A stretch of 64,000 nucleotides of DNA. Origin: Chloroflexota bacterium. GTDB lineage: Bacteria > Chloroflexota > Anaerolineae > JAAYEA01. The stretch lies in the NCBI GenBank assembly GCA_019873665.1, contig JAIOAV010000006.1, positions 35,235 through 99,234 of the forward strand. Direction: 5' to 3'. This document shows, piece by piece, positions 47,770 through 56,988 of this stretch (position 1 is the first letter of the stretch; each line of letters starts with the position of its first letter). The notes beneath the pieces are model-generated. The model saw nothing but the letters and a program-made list of their open reading frames with translations, was not told the origin of the DNA and made no database searches. A program made the translations under genes and the position numbers.

Positions 47770-48186
47770 ATGCCCAAGACAGAATACTCTGCAGGAGGCG
47801 TAGCCATCAGAGATGGCGAGGTCCTGCTGATCCAAGTGGAAAACATGCAAGGCAATCTCGTCTGGACTTTTCCCAAAGGACACGTGGAAAAGGGGGAGAG
47901 AAGCGCCGAAGCCGCGCTCCGCGAGGTAGAGGAGGAAACCGGTTTCCGTTGCCGTATCGTGCGCGAGCTGGCGCCAACCGCGTACTGGTATCACCAACAA
48001 GGGCAGCTCGTCAAAAAGATAGTGCGGTGGTATGTCATGACACCCGAAGCAGAGGTAGGCACGCACGACAGAGAGGTCAGCCAAGTGCAATGGGTGCCGC
48101 TGGCGGAAGCTCTCAACCGACTGACCTATCCCTCAGACCGAGAGCTGTTACAGAAGATCAGCGAATCGCCAGCAGTGACCAGTTGA
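47770..48186 (+). CDS. Nudix hydrolase
   Basis: A 138-residue hydrolase of nucleoside diphosphates linked to another group. The Nudix box GHVEKGERSAEAALREVEEETG is complete, with the metal-binding REVEEE core. The preceding TFPKG and the trailing YWYHQQGQLVKKIVRWY region resemble the Ap4A/dinucleoside polyphosphate hydrolase and MutT groups; the exact substrate is unresolved. The start ATG 47770 has only a weak AGTGAGA ribosome binding site. Divergent from the amidohydrolase. Confidence 0.92.
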   Translation: MPKTEYSAGGVAIRDGEVLLIQVENMQGNLVWTFPKGHVEKGERSAEAALREVEEETGFRCRIVRELAPTAYWYHQQGQLVKKIVRWYVMTPEAEVGTHDREVSQVQWVPLAEALNRLTYPSDRELLQKISESPAVTS

Positions 48187-48221
48187 CTCTCGCATGGCCG
48201 CTGGATTAAGCTAGATCGTAT

Positions 48222-48250
48222 TTGTGGTGGTTGCAGAATCATGGTATAAT
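48222..48250 (+). promoter_or_regulatory. Promoter of the fchA-folD-fhs operon
   Basis: -35 TTGTGG (48222-48227), 17-base spacer, consensus -10 TATAAT (48245-48250). Predicted start near 48257. Confidence 0.68.
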
Positions 48251-48256
48251 AGGCAA

Positions 48257-48686
48257 GGTGTGCTAGAGTCCAGGCAGTTTCGCGCTCGACGTGTCTCGCG
48301 GTTTAGGCGTTGTCGGATGCTCTTCAGAGAAGAGAGAGCTTTTGTATGCATTCTACGAGACAGAGATCCATTCCCGCCAACTGGCCGTCGCGTTCTGGCT
48401 CTCTTCCTCTCTCCCAGAGAGTGATTCTCCTGGCGTATGCTATGCTCCCCTCTTCTTCTGAGACCGATCCATTTTCCCCTTTCCATCGCAAGCCTGTCCT
48501 CTGGTGCCGCACTGCGCGTCCGACAAGCAGCGCCAGCGCAACTCAATGCGCCATTTATCCCACTTTCCCGCTCCCTTGCATCGCGGCAAGGCGTGGCGCG
48601 GTTTGTGCCGCACCTTTGGCTAGAAATCGGCGATCACCGGCCATTCGATCAAGCCGTGGTCCATTTGTTCTGCAAAGGAGATGACC
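48257..48686 (+). promoter_or_regulatory. Long untranslated leader of the fchA operon
   Basis: About 430 bases without a credible gene. The stretch 48360-48560 is rich in C over G and in pyrimidine runs (for example CTCTCTTCCTCTCTCCC), the composition of Rho-loading sites. A 6-bp hairpin (GCGGCA/TGCCGC, around 48582-48611) lies before the ribosome binding site AAAGGAG. I do not recognise a tetrahydrofolate, cobalamin, glycine or SAM riboswitch. The open frames on both strands here are short and lack ribosome binding sites. Confidence 0.5.
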
Positions 48687-49325
48687 ATGCAGGAATTCAC
48701 CGCCAAGACGTTGAATCAGTTCCTCGAGGAGTTGGCATCGAGCGCGCCGGTGCCTGGAGGCGGCAGCGGGTCGGCGCTGGCGGGCGCGTTGGGCGCCGGG
48801 CTGTTGAGCATGGTCTGCAACCTGACCATTGGCAAAAAGGGGTACGAGGACGTGCAGGAGGAGATGCGGCGCATCCTGGCGAGATCAGAAGAGATCCGGC
48901 TCACGCTTCCCAAGCTCCTGCAGGCCGATACGGAGGTCTATAGCCAAGTCATGGCGGCGAATCGCATGCCGCGCAAGACGGATGACGAGAAGACGGCACG
49001 AGACGCAGCGATGCAAAAGGCGCTGCAAGCCGCCGCCGAGATACCGTTGCAGATTGCTGCGCTTTGCGCCGAAATCGTGGAGCTCTGCCTGCCCGCCGCG
49101 CAAAAGGGCAACAAATGGGCGGTAAGCGATGCCGGAGTTGGCGCGCTCCTGGCGGAGGCCAGCATGCGCGGCGCACTTCTCAACGTCGAGATCAATCTGG
49201 CCAGTATCAAGGATGCCGCTTTCGTCAGCGCCATGCGCGAAAGGATGGCGCGCATCACGACAGGAAAAGCGGAGCTTAAGGAGCAGGTGATGTCCGTCGT
49301 TCTGCGGACGATTCAGGGATCATAG
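48687..49325 (+). CDS. fchA: Formiminotransferase-cyclodeaminase-like methenyl-THF cyclohydrolase
   Basis: A 212-residue FTCD_C-domain protein, the FchA type that in acetogens and one-carbon metabolisers converts formyl-THF and methenyl-THF into each other. It has the diagnostic SSAPVPGGGSGSALAGALGAGLL loop and the helical core KGNKWAVSDAGVGALLAEASMRGALLNV. The ATG at 48681 sits immediately after the ribosome binding site; the next ATG (48687), 6 bases after AAAGGAG, is the likelier start. First gene of fchA-folD-fhs. Since FolD here lacks its cyclohydrolase Lys, FchA is the probable cyclohydrolase of the Wood-Ljungdahl methyl branch. Confidence 0.92.
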   Translation: MQEFTAKTLNQFLEELASSAPVPGGGSGSALAGALGAGLLSMVCNLTIGKKGYEDVQEEMRRILARSEEIRLTLPKLLQADTEVYSQVMAANRMPRKTDDEKTARDAAMQKALQAAAEIPLQIAALCAEIVELCLPAAQKGNKWAVSDAGVGALLAEASMRGALLNVEINLASIKDAAFVSAMRERMARITTGKAELKEQVMSVVLRTIQGS

Positions 49326-49336
49326 GAGAGAGTGAT

Positions 49337-50218
49337 ATGGCCGCACAGCTCTTTGATGGGCAAGCGCTCGCGAAAGCAATGCGCAAAGAGATTGACGCAG
49401 AGATCGCGGCATTCAAGGAAGAATATCACATCACGCCCACCATTGCCGTGGTTCGCGCTGGCGAGGACCCCGCGTCCGTCAGCTACGCCGGCGCCATCCA
49501 GCGCAGCTTTGAGGCGCGCGGTTTGGGCTTTCAGATGCACGCCCTGCCGGAAGATATCAGCGAGGCAGATTTCTTGGCGCAAGTTACGCGCCTGAACCAG
49601 GACTCCGCGATTCACGGCATCATGATCCAGGAGCCGATACCCAAGGGGATACGCAGCGAGGTGATCACCGAGGCGCTGTCCCCTCTCAAGGACATTGATG
49701 GCGTGCATCCGGTGAACGCCGGCCGGCTGGCGCAAGCCGCGCCGACCGGGCGCCCGCCGGAGGTGTTCGACTTTTTTGTCCCCGCGACTCCTGCCGGAGG
49801 GCTGGAGATCCTCAAGCGATATAATATTCCTATTGCGGGCCAACATGCCGTGATTGTGGGACGCTCCCGGATCGTGGGCAAGCCGATGGCGCTTCTGCTG
49901 CTGCGGGAGAATGCCACTGTCACCCTGTGCCATTCCCGCACGCGCGATCTGGCCGCGATCTGCCGCCAGGCAGACATCATCTGCGCTGCCGTGGGCCAGC
50001 CGCGCCTGATCCGCGCCGAGATGGTGCGCCCGGGGGCGGCAGTGATTGACTTTGGTGTGAACTTTGTGGATGACAAGATGGTCGGCGACGTGGATTTCGA
50101 CGGGGTACAGGCCGTGGCGGGCTGGATTACCCCGGTCCCGGGCGGCACCGGCCCCATGACGAATATCATGCTGTTGCGCAATGTGCTGGAGGCGGCGCGA
50201 CGGCAGCTCAGCAGTTGA
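49337..50218 (+). CDS. folD: Methylene-THF dehydrogenase FolD lacking the cyclohydrolase lysine
   Basis: A 293-residue FolD homologue. The Rossmann half is intact (AVIVGRSRIVGKPMALLLLREN; AVGQPRLI; GWITPVPGGTGPMT), and the substrate half has DIDGVHPVNAGRL. In the catalytic signature Y-x3-K-x-K, the sequence is SYAGAIQR: Tyr50 is kept, but the catalytic Lys (K54 in E. coli, K56 in human) is Ile54 and the second Lys is Arg56. The GIMIQEPIP region also has Glu for Leu. Mutants of the human enzyme at this Lys lose cyclohydrolase but retain dehydrogenase. This is therefore most likely a dehydrogenase, with FchA next door. It starts 11 bases after fchA's stop. Confidence 0.94.
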   Translation: MAAQLFDGQALAKAMRKEIDAEIAAFKEEYHITPTIAVVRAGEDPASVSYAGAIQRSFEARGLGFQMHALPEDISEADFLAQVTRLNQDSAIHGIMIQEPIPKGIRSEVITEALSPLKDIDGVHPVNAGRLAQAAPTGRPPEVFDFFVPATPAGGLEILKRYNIPIAGQHAVIVGRSRIVGKPMALLLLRENATVTLCHSRTRDLAAICRQADIICAAVGQPRLIRAEMVRPGAAVIDFGVNFVDDKMVGDVDFDGVQAVAGWITPVPGGTGPMTNIMLLRNVLEAARRQLSS

Positions 50219-50312
50219 CCTATCGGGTCAGCGCCCTGCAAAGACGATCGCTCTCGTAAACGGTGTGGCCACATTTGGGTAAGGCCACTTTCATTGCTAT
50301 AAGGAGGCAAGC

Positions 50313-52073
50313 ATGTTAGTCGAGCTCAAGAGACCTGTCCCCAGTGACATCGAGATCGCCCAAGCCGCCAAGATAAAACCGATCATTGAGATAGCCAGGG
50401 AGATCGGGCTGAGCGAGGACGATCTGGACATGTACGGCAAGTACAAAGCCAAGGTGCACCTCGACGTGCTGCAACGCTTGGCAGATCGCCCCAGCGGCAA
50501 GTACATAGACGTTACGGCGATCACTCCCACGCCACTCGGTGAAGGCAAGACCACCACGACGGTGGGGATGAGCCAGGCCCTAGGTTTGATGGGCAAGAGG
50601 GTCTTTACATGCATCCGGCAGCCTTCGATGGGGCCCACCTTTGGCATCAAGGGAGGCGCCGCTGGCGGCGGCTATGCCCAGATCATCCCGATGGAGGATT
50701 TCAACCTTCACCTCACGGGGGACATCCACGCGGTTGGCGTGGCCCACAACCTGCTGGCCGCGGCGATTGATGCGCGCATTATGCACGAGGATACATTGAG
50801 CGACGCGGCTCTGGCCAAAATGGGCCTCAAGCGGCTGGATATTGATCCGTATGGGATCATGTGGAATCGCGTGGTGGACGTGTCCGACCGGGCGATCCGC
50901 AACATCATCATCGGCCTGGGGACCCGCGATGACGGTCGCCCCCGCCAGAGCGGCTTTGATATCACGGTCGCCTCCGAGATCATGGCCATTATGGCCCTCA
51001 CTGCCGACTTGCCTGACCTGCGCAAGCGCCTGGGACGCATCGTCTGGGGCACGAACAAGAAGGGCGAGCCCCTCACGGCGGAGGACCTGAACGTTGCCGG
51101 CGCGATGACTGTCCTGATGAAGGACGCCATCATGCCAAACCTGATGCAGACGCTGCAGGGCACACCGGCCTTCATCCATGCCGGGCCTTTTGCCAATATC
51201 GCGCATGGCAACAGCTCGATCATCGCCGACAAGGTGGCGCTCAAGCTTGCCGACTATGTGGTAACCGAATCCGGCTTTGGCGCTGACGTGGGCATGGAAA
51301 AGTTCTTTAACATCAAGTGCCGCATGTCCGGGCTGATTCCGAACTGCGTGGTGCTGGTTGCCACCATCCGCGCCCTCAAGATGCATGGCGGCGGCCCACG
51401 AGTGGTGCCAGGACGGCCACTCCCTGCCGCGTACAAAGAGGAGAACCTTGCCCTCCTGAAAAAGGGCCTAGCGAATATGATCCAACACATCGAAAACGTC
51501 AAGCTGTTTGGCATTCCGGTGGTTGTTGCGGTCAACCGCTTCAATACGGACACGCAAGCAGAGATCGAGATGGTGCGTGAGGCTGCCATCAAAGCAGGCG
51601 CCGAGGATGCCATCATGAGCGAGGTGTGGGCGAATGGTTCTGAAGGCGGTGTGGAGCTGGCCAAGGCAGTGATCGAGGCGTGTGAAAAGCCGAGCCACTT
51701 CAGCTTCCTCTATCCGGACGACATGTCCATCAAGGAGAAGATCGAGACAATCGCGACCAAGATCTACCGGGCAGATGGCGTGGACTATCAGGCGCTGGCC
51801 GAAGAGAAGATCAAGATGTTCACTGATATGGGCTTCAGCAACCTGCCGCTGTGCATGGCCAAGACCCACCTCTCCTTCACAGCCGACCCGACGCTCAAGG
51901 GCGCGCCGCGTGGCTGGCGGCTGCCAGTTCGCGATATCCGCGCTTCGGTGGGTGCCGGTTTTCTCTACCCGCTCTGCGGCGAGATGCGCACCATGCCGGG
52001 ATTGCCCAGCCGTCCTGTCTTTTTTGATATTGACGTGGATACCGAAACAGGCAAGATCATCGGCCTGTCATAG
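50313..52073 (+). CDS. fhs: Formate-tetrahydrofolate ligase
   Basis: A 586-residue formyl-THF synthetase (formate + ATP + THF to 10-formyl-THF). The P-loop is [18 protein letters not shown] (near residues 74-91). Other conserved blocks are [38 protein letters not shown] and [14 protein letters not shown]. The length exceeds the usual 556-560 by a slightly longer N-terminus. AAGGAGG precedes the ATG. Third gene of the methyl-branch operon; about 95 bases separate it from folD. In an acetogenic direction it activates formate; in reverse it yields ATP. Confidence 0.97.
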   Translation: MLVELKRPVPSDIEIAQAAKIKPIIEIAREIGLSEDDLDMYGKYKAKVHLDVLQRLADRPSGKYIDVTAITPTPLGEGKTTTTVGMSQALGLMGKRVFTCIRQPSMGPTFGIKGGAAGGGYAQIIPMEDFNLHLTGDIHAVGVAHNLLAAAIDARIMHEDTLSDAALAKMGLKRLDIDPYGIMWNRVVDVSDRAIRNIIIGLGTRDDGRPRQSGFDITVASEIMAIMALTADLPDLRKRLGRIVWGTNKKGEPLTAEDLNVAGAMTVLMKDAIMPNLMQTLQGTPAFIHAGPFANIAHGNSSIIADKVALKLADYVVTESGFGADVGMEKFFNIKCRMSGLIPNCVVLVATIRALKMHGGGPRVVPGRPLPAAYKEENLALLKKGLANMIQHIENVKLFGIPVVVAVNRFNTDTQAEIEMVREAAIKAGAEDAIMSEVWANGSEGGVELAKAVIEACEKPSHFSFLYPDDMSIKEKIETIATKIYRADGVDYQALAEEKIKMFTDMGFSNLPLCMAKTHLSFTADPTLKGAPRGWRLPVRDIRASVGAGFLYPLCGEMRTMPGLPSRPVFFDIDVDTETGKIIGLS

Positions 52074-52175
52074 GCTGAAGCGAACCCGGTGAAGCGATGC
52101 CGGACTTGCCCGATCAGGCATCTGTAGACGTGTGGCAGTGCCGCCCCACGCCAGTTGATATCGGTCTTCTGGAAT

Positions 52176-52203
52176 GGGGAGAACGACGGCGTTCTCCCCT
52201 TTC
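52176..52203 (+). terminator. Probable terminator after fhs
   Basis: A perfect 10-bp stem GGGGAGAACG (52176-52185) with CGTTCTCCCC (52190-52199), loop ACGG, followed only by a short TTT; termination may be partial. Confidence 0.6.
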
Positions 52204-52222
52204 CCGCCACAAGTGTTGTGAG

Positions 52223-52228
52223 TATAAT
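52223..52228 (+). promoter_or_regulatory. Possible promoter of the cooS-acs operon
   Basis: Consensus -10 TATAAT at 52223-52228, with only a weak -35 (TTTCCC at 52200-52205). It would start the message 50 bases before the HMA-fold gene. Confidence 0.45.
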
Positions 52229-52285
52229 AGAGCACGATAGGTTTGGCCGCAGCATTAGGGGACTGGAAAGAGAGGGCTGCATAAA

Positions 52286-52615
52286 ATGGAGAAGCTTGTG
52301 CTGCAGGTGCCGGCCATGTATGCCGATCACCACGTTTTGGCCGTGCGTCAGGCGCTGTTCAGATTGACGGGTGTTGATGACGTGGAAGCGAGCTCCGCCC
52401 TCAAAGTGGTCAGGCTAACATATGACCCCGCCAAGGTTGACCCAGCCAAGATCCAGGAGGCATTGGCAGCGGCGGGCTATGGCTCAAAGGAGGAGGTGCT
52501 GAGCCAACCCTCATCGCACCACGATGAGCATTCCGCCTGGCAGACGCTGATTCGCCGCATCACCGCGACCAACCAGCTCGATCTCGAAATGTCCGGGGAC
52601 TTTCGCAAGTATTAA
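52286..52615 (+). CDS. HMA-fold (heavy-metal-associated) protein without the CxxC motif
   Basis: A 109-residue protein. The first ~70 residues have the HMA ferredoxin-like fold pattern: KLVLQVPAMYADHHVLAVRQAL, GVDDVEASSALKVVRLTYDP and IQEALAAAGYG. In metallochaperones such as CopZ/Atx1 the loop reads MxCxxC; here it is MYADHH, so the Cys ligands are replaced and a His pair remains. The C-terminal tail has further His (SSHHDEHSAWQ). It is the first gene of the cooS-acs unit, 15 bases before cooS, where nickel must be delivered to both enzymes. A nickel-related role is inference. Confidence 0.78.
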   Translation: MEKLVLQVPAMYADHHVLAVRQALFRLTGVDDVEASSALKVVRLTYDPAKVDPAKIQEALAAAGYGSKEEVLSQPSSHHDEHSAWQTLIRRITATNQLDLEMSGDFRKY

Positions 52616-52629
52616 CAAGGAGCACTTTG

Positions 52630-54618
52630 ATGGAAGGCAAAGCGAGTATTGACCCCGCTGTAGCTTGTATGCTGGAGTATTGCGAAGCAGAGGGCATCAG
52701 CACCTCGCTGCTACGCGCCGAAGATATGAAGCCATGCCCGATCGGCAGCGGCAAGAGCGGCATCTGCTGCAAGGTCTGTGCCATGGGACCCTGCCGCTTG
52801 ACCAAGCCGGATCAGGTGGGGCTTTGTGGCGCGACTGCGGATGTTATCATGGCGCGCAATCTCGCCCGATCCATCGCCGCGGGGGCAGCGGCGCACTCGG
52901 ATCATGGGCGCGATCTGGCCTTTACGCTTCTGGCCGTCGCCAAAGGTGAGACTCCCGATTATCGCATTCGCGACACGCAGAAGCTGATGAGCGTGGCGCA
53001 GCTCCTCGGCATCCACACCGATGGGCGACAGATCAACCAGATCGCTGAGGAAGTGGCGAACAGGGCACTGAGCGCCTTTGGGCAACAGCGCGGCGAGATC
53101 CCATACATCAGCCGTGCCCCCAGGAAGCGCCAGGAGATCTGGCGGAAACTAGGCATTGTGCCGCGCGGCATAGACCGCGAAGTGGTCGAGACACTGCACC
53201 GCACCCACATGGGCAATGACCAGGACGCCGAGCACATTATGCGTCACGCCCTGCGCACGGCATTGGCTGATGGATGGGGCGGTTCGATGTTGGGCACCGA
53301 CATCTCCGATATCCTCTTTGGCACTCCCACGCCGATCCTGGCCAGATCCAACCTAGGCGCCCTCTCCAAGGATGAGGTCAACATTGTCGTGCACGGGCAC
53401 GAGCCGACACTCTCCGAGATGATCCTGACCGCCGTGACCATGCCAGAGATGATCGAATATGCCAAGTCCAAGGGCGCGCGGGGGATCAACCTGACTGGCA
53501 TCTGCTGCACCGCCAACGAGCTGCTTATGCGCCAGGGCATCGCCACTATTGGGAACTTTCTCAGCCAGGAGCTGGCGCTCATGACTGGCAGCATCGAGGC
53601 CATGGTAGTGGATATCCAGTGCATCATGGAAGCACTCGCGCCGCTGGCCAATCGTTTTCACACGCACCTCATCACCACTTCACCCAAGGCCAAGATCAAG
53701 GGCGCAAAGCATATCGAATTCGACGAGCATCACGCCTTGGACATCGCCAAAGAGATCGTGCGCATGGCAATCGACAACTATCCCAATCGTCGCCAGACGA
53801 ACATACCCAACGTGCTGGACAACATGGTCGCCGGTTTCTCGCACGAATACATCAACTATATGCAGGGTGGGCTGTTCCGCGGTTCGTTCCGCCCCCTCAA
53901 CGATGCCATCATCGCCGGCCGCATCCGCGGTGCGGCGGGCGTCGTCGGCTGCAACAACGCACGCATCTGTCAGGATCAGGCACACACGTCTGTCGTACGC
54001 GAGCTGATCAAGAACGACGTCCTGGTCGTGATGACCGGGTGCGGCGCCATCGCTTGCTCCAAGTTCGGGTTGCTTCTGCCAGAGATGATGGAGCATGCCG
54101 GCAAGGGGCTGCGTGAGGTATGCGAGGCGATCGGCATCCCGCCTGTGTTGCATATGGGAAGCTGTGTGGATAACACGCGCATCCTCACCGTTCTGACGCA
54201 GATGGCCAACGAGGGCGGTCTGGGCGAAGACATCGCGGACCTGCCAGGTGTCGGCATCGCGCCAGAGTGGATGAGCGAAAAGGCGCTTTCCATCGGCACT
54301 TACTTTGTCGCTTCGGGCGTCTACACCATCTTCGGCGTAACCTCGCCGGTTGCCAGCAATCCTGAGTTCGCCGAGCTGATCAGCAAAGGCTGGGAAGCGC
54401 AGGTGGGCGGCAAGCTCGAGTTCGAGCCCGATCCGGCCAAGATCGTGGAAAAGGCGCTGGCTCACATCGACGCCAAGCGCACGGCGCTGGGCCTGGTCGA
54501 GTACGATCCGGATCGCTTCGGCCAGAGCGGCGACCGAAACATCGAGGAGTGGCTCGAGACGCCTGTAGAGGCGCGCCCTGGTGGCGCTCGCAGCCTCGCC
54601 GAGATCGAGGCGGATTAG
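52630..54618 (+). CDS. cooS: Carbon monoxide dehydrogenase catalytic subunit
   Basis: A 662-residue Ni-Fe-S CODH (CO + H2O to CO2 + 2e- + 2H+), partner of acetyl-CoA synthase. N-terminal Cys for the D- and B-clusters are in CPIGSGKSGICCKVCAMGPC and GLCGATAD. C-cluster ligands follow: His in VVHGHEP, Cys in TGICCTANE, DIQCIMEA, VVGCNNAR, TGCGAIACSKFG and HMGSCVDNTR, so the [Ni-4Fe-4S] site is complete. ATG 52630 lies 8 bases after AAGGAG; a TTG codon precedes it directly in frame. The stop is about 60 bases before acsB. It works with AcsB as the bifunctional CODH/ACS. Confidence 0.97.
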   Translation: MEGKASIDPAVACMLEYCEAEGISTSLLRAEDMKPCPIGSGKSGICCKVCAMGPCRLTKPDQVGLCGATADVIMARNLARSIAAGAAAHSDHGRDLAFTLLAVAKGETPDYRIRDTQKLMSVAQLLGIHTDGRQINQIAEEVANRALSAFGQQRGEIPYISRAPRKRQEIWRKLGIVPRGIDREVVETLHRTHMGNDQDAEHIMRHALRTALADGWGGSMLGTDISDILFGTPTPILARSNLGALSKDEVNIVVHGHEPTLSEMILTAVTMPEMIEYAKSKGARGINLTGICCTANELLMRQGIATIGNFLSQELALMTGSIEAMVVDIQCIMEALAPLANRFHTHLITTSPKAKIKGAKHIEFDEHHALDIAKEIVRMAIDNYPNRRQTNIPNVLDNMVAGFSHEYINYMQGGLFRGSFRPLNDAIIAGRIRGAAGVVGCNNARICQDQAHTSVVRELIKNDVLVVMTGCGAIACSKFGLLLPEMMEHAGKGLREVCEAIGIPPVLHMGSCVDNTRILTVLTQMANEGGLGEDIADLPGVGIAPEWMSEKALSIGTYFVASGVYTIFGVTSPVASNPEFAELISKGWEAQVGGKLEFEPDPAKIVEKALAHIDAKRTALGLVEYDPDRFGQSGDRNIEEWLETPVEARPGGARSLAEIEAD

Positions 54619-54680
54619 CGCAAATCGAGCCTGCGGAGACATAGTGGCCCTGAAACTCTCATAAGCTAAGGAGATGTAGC

Positions 54681-56966
54681 ATGTCCAGATACATTGCCAA
54701 GGCTGCGATCCGCGGTGCCAATCGCATTGTGCAAGAAGCCGATGCGATGTTGGAGAGCGCCATTCGCGATCTCGGCGCCGACTGTCCGGTCGCGTTCACC
54801 AACACCGCTTACTATCTGCCCACGATCCTCGGCTTCACCGGCAAAGAAGTGGCGAAACTGGGCGACCTTCGCGAGACGCTCGATTATGCCAAAAAGCTCT
54901 TGCACCCGATCCCGCTCGACAAGATGTGGCTCCCGTATTTGGGGGAGACGCTCGACTCGGGCGTGGCCACCCTGTTGGCAGAGGAGGCGATCGAGGCCAT
55001 CCGCTTCGCCAGAGGGCAACAGCCGGAGCCGATCCCCGGCCTGCAACTGACAGGCACCAGCTTTACCAGCCCCGACGCGGCGACGGCCGAGGGCTCACCC
55101 GGCGGCTTTGCCAACGGCCCCATTGACGACATCCAGCTGCGAAGCTGGGGCATCCAGCTCGTGGATGGCCGCATGCCCGGCTTTGCCGCTATTGTCGGCG
55201 CGGCCAAGAGCAACGAGGCAGCAGTGGCCATCGTCCGCGAGCTGCAGCGGCGGAATATCCTCGTCTTTCTCTCCGGCAACGTCAACGGGCGCAGCATCAT
55301 CCACCAGTTGATGGAGGAAGGGGTCGAGATGGGGTATGATACCTACATCGTCCCCTTTGGCACCGACACCATCAGCGCCATCTACGCCCTCGGTTTCGCC
55401 ACCCGCTCCGCGCTTACCTTCGGCGGCATGAAGGGCGGTCAGGCGCGCGAGATCCTGCTGTACAACAAGTATCGCGTGTTCGCTTTTGTGCTGGCGCTGG
55501 GCGAGGTGGATGACCTGAAATACGCGACGGCCGCCGGCGCCATCAACTATGGCTTTCCGACCATTGCCGATACCCTCATCCCGCAGATCCTGCCCACCGG
55601 CATCACCACATACGAGCACGTCATCAGCATGCCATGGGATGATATCGAGGGCGCAAATGACACCGAGCGTGCCGCCAAGTTCGTGCAACGGGCGATCGAG
55701 GTGCGCGGCGTCAAGATCAAGATCACCGAGGTGCCAATTCCGGTGCCATACGGCAGCGCCTTCGAAGGGGAGCGGATTCGCCGTGCCGACATGCGCGTGG
55801 AATTCGGCGGCAAGAACTCGCGCTGCTTTGAGTACCTGCACATGGTGGACTTTGACAAGGTTGAGGATCACAAGATCACCGTGGTGGGTCCCAGCTTTCA
55901 TGGCGTGCCCGAGGGCGGCAGCATGGACATGGGCATCGTCGTTGAGGTAGCAGGCCGCAAAATGCAGGAGGACTTTGAGCCGGTGCTGGAGCGGCAGATA
56001 CACTACTTTGTCAACGGCGCGTCTGGCATCCAGCACATCGGGCAGCGCGACATCACCTGGATACGCATCAGCAAGGCCGCCGTTGAGAAGGGCTTTGACC
56101 TCAAGCACTTTGGCGAGATCCTCTATGCGCGCTTTCACGCTGACTTTGGCGCCATCGTGGACAAGGTGCAAGTGACCATCTACACTGATCCCGCCAAGAT
56201 GGAAGAGTGGTTGGCAAAGGCCCGCCAGGCGTATGACTATCGCAACCGCCGCCTGGCCGACATGGTGGACGAGTCGGTAGATACCTTCTACTCTTGCACG
56301 CTATGCCAGAGCTTTGCGCCGAATCACGTGTGCGTGGTATCGCCACAAAGGCTTGGGCTTTGCGGCGCGTACAACTGGCTCGACTGCAAAGCATCCTTTG
56401 AGATCAATCCCACGGGCCCCAACCAGCCGATCCAGAAGGGAGCTTGTCTGGACGAGGTAAAGGGCTACTATACCGGCCCTATCGAATTCGTCTATCAGCA
56501 CTCGAACCAGACGGTCGAGAAGGTCTCCATGTACTCGATTATGGAAAACCCCATGACCGCTTGTGGCTGCTTTGAGTGCATCATGATGATCATTCCGGAG
56601 GCGAACGGGTTCATGATCGTCTCGCGGGAGGACCCCAGCATGACACCGGCGGGAATGACCTTCTCCACACTTGCCGGTATGGCTGGTGGCGGCCTGCAGA
56701 CGCCGGGCGTGATGGGCCTGGGCAAGTATTACATCGTCAGCCCCAAGTTCATCAGGGCGGAAGGCGGTCTGCGGCGCGTCGTCTGGATGTCCAAGAACCT
56801 CAAGGAGACGATGGCTGAGGAGCTCCGGGCCGCGGCCGAGCGGGAAGGCGTGCCCGATCTTCTGGAAAAGATCGCCGATGGCTCGATCGCCACGACGGTG
56901 GAAGAGCTGCTACCTTATCTGGAAGAACACGAGCATCCCGCGCTCATGATGGAGCCACTATTCTGA
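54681..56966 (+). CDS. acsB: Acetyl-CoA synthase (CODH/ACS beta subunit)
   Basis: A 761-residue bacterial-type acetyl-CoA synthase. The length shows the complete N-terminal domain that contacts CODH. The A-cluster Cys are in FYSCTLCQSFAPNHVCVVSP and RLGLCGAYNW (four [4Fe-4S] ligands), and the distal nickel site is the CGC tripeptide in MTACGCFECI. The enzyme joins CO, a methyl group from the corrinoid protein and CoA. ATG behind AAGGAGATG. The 137 bases to acsD contain two interleaved inverted repeats (56989-57047). Confidence 0.97.
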   Translation: MSRYIAKAAIRGANRIVQEADAMLESAIRDLGADCPVAFTNTAYYLPTILGFTGKEVAKLGDLRETLDYAKKLLHPIPLDKMWLPYLGETLDSGVATLLAEEAIEAIRFARGQQPEPIPGLQLTGTSFTSPDAATAEGSPGGFANGPIDDIQLRSWGIQLVDGRMPGFAAIVGAAKSNEAAVAIVRELQRRNILVFLSGNVNGRSIIHQLMEEGVEMGYDTYIVPFGTDTISAIYALGFATRSALTFGGMKGGQAREILLYNKYRVFAFVLALGEVDDLKYATAAGAINYGFPTIADTLIPQILPTGITTYEHVISMPWDDIEGANDTERAAKFVQRAIEVRGVKIKITEVPIPVPYGSAFEGERIRRADMRVEFGGKNSRCFEYLHMVDFDKVEDHKITVVGPSFHGVPEGGSMDMGIVVEVAGRKMQEDFEPVLERQIHYFVNGASGIQHIGQRDITWIRISKAAVEKGFDLKHFGEILYARFHADFGAIVDKVQVTIYTDPAKMEEWLAKARQAYDYRNRRLADMVDESVDTFYSCTLCQSFAPNHVCVVSPQRLGLCGAYNWLDCKASFEINPTGPNQPIQKGACLDEVKGYYTGPIEFVYQHSNQTVEKVSMYSIMENPMTACGCFECIMMIIPEANGFMIVSREDPSMTPAGMTFSTLAGMAGGGLQTPGVMGLGKYYIVSPKFIRAEGGLRRVVWMSKNLKETMAEELRAAAEREGVPDLLEKIADGSIATTVEELLPYLEEHEHPALMMEPLF

Positions 56967-56988
56967 TAGCGCAGTAACGGGCACTGTC

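Noticed and set aside
48360..48560. Possible cobalamin or folate riboswitch in the fchA leader
   Set aside because: A CCGCACTG-like string is present, but the other conserved blocks of the cobalamin and tetrahydrofolate riboswitches are not recognisable.
53680..54642. 320-residue minus-strand open frame inside cooS
   Set aside because: Antisense shadow of the CODH gene; no family features.
55095..56171. 358-residue minus-strand open frame inside acsB
   Set aside because: Antisense to the A-cluster enzyme; the sequence is low-complexity His/Asp/Val-rich shadow translation.
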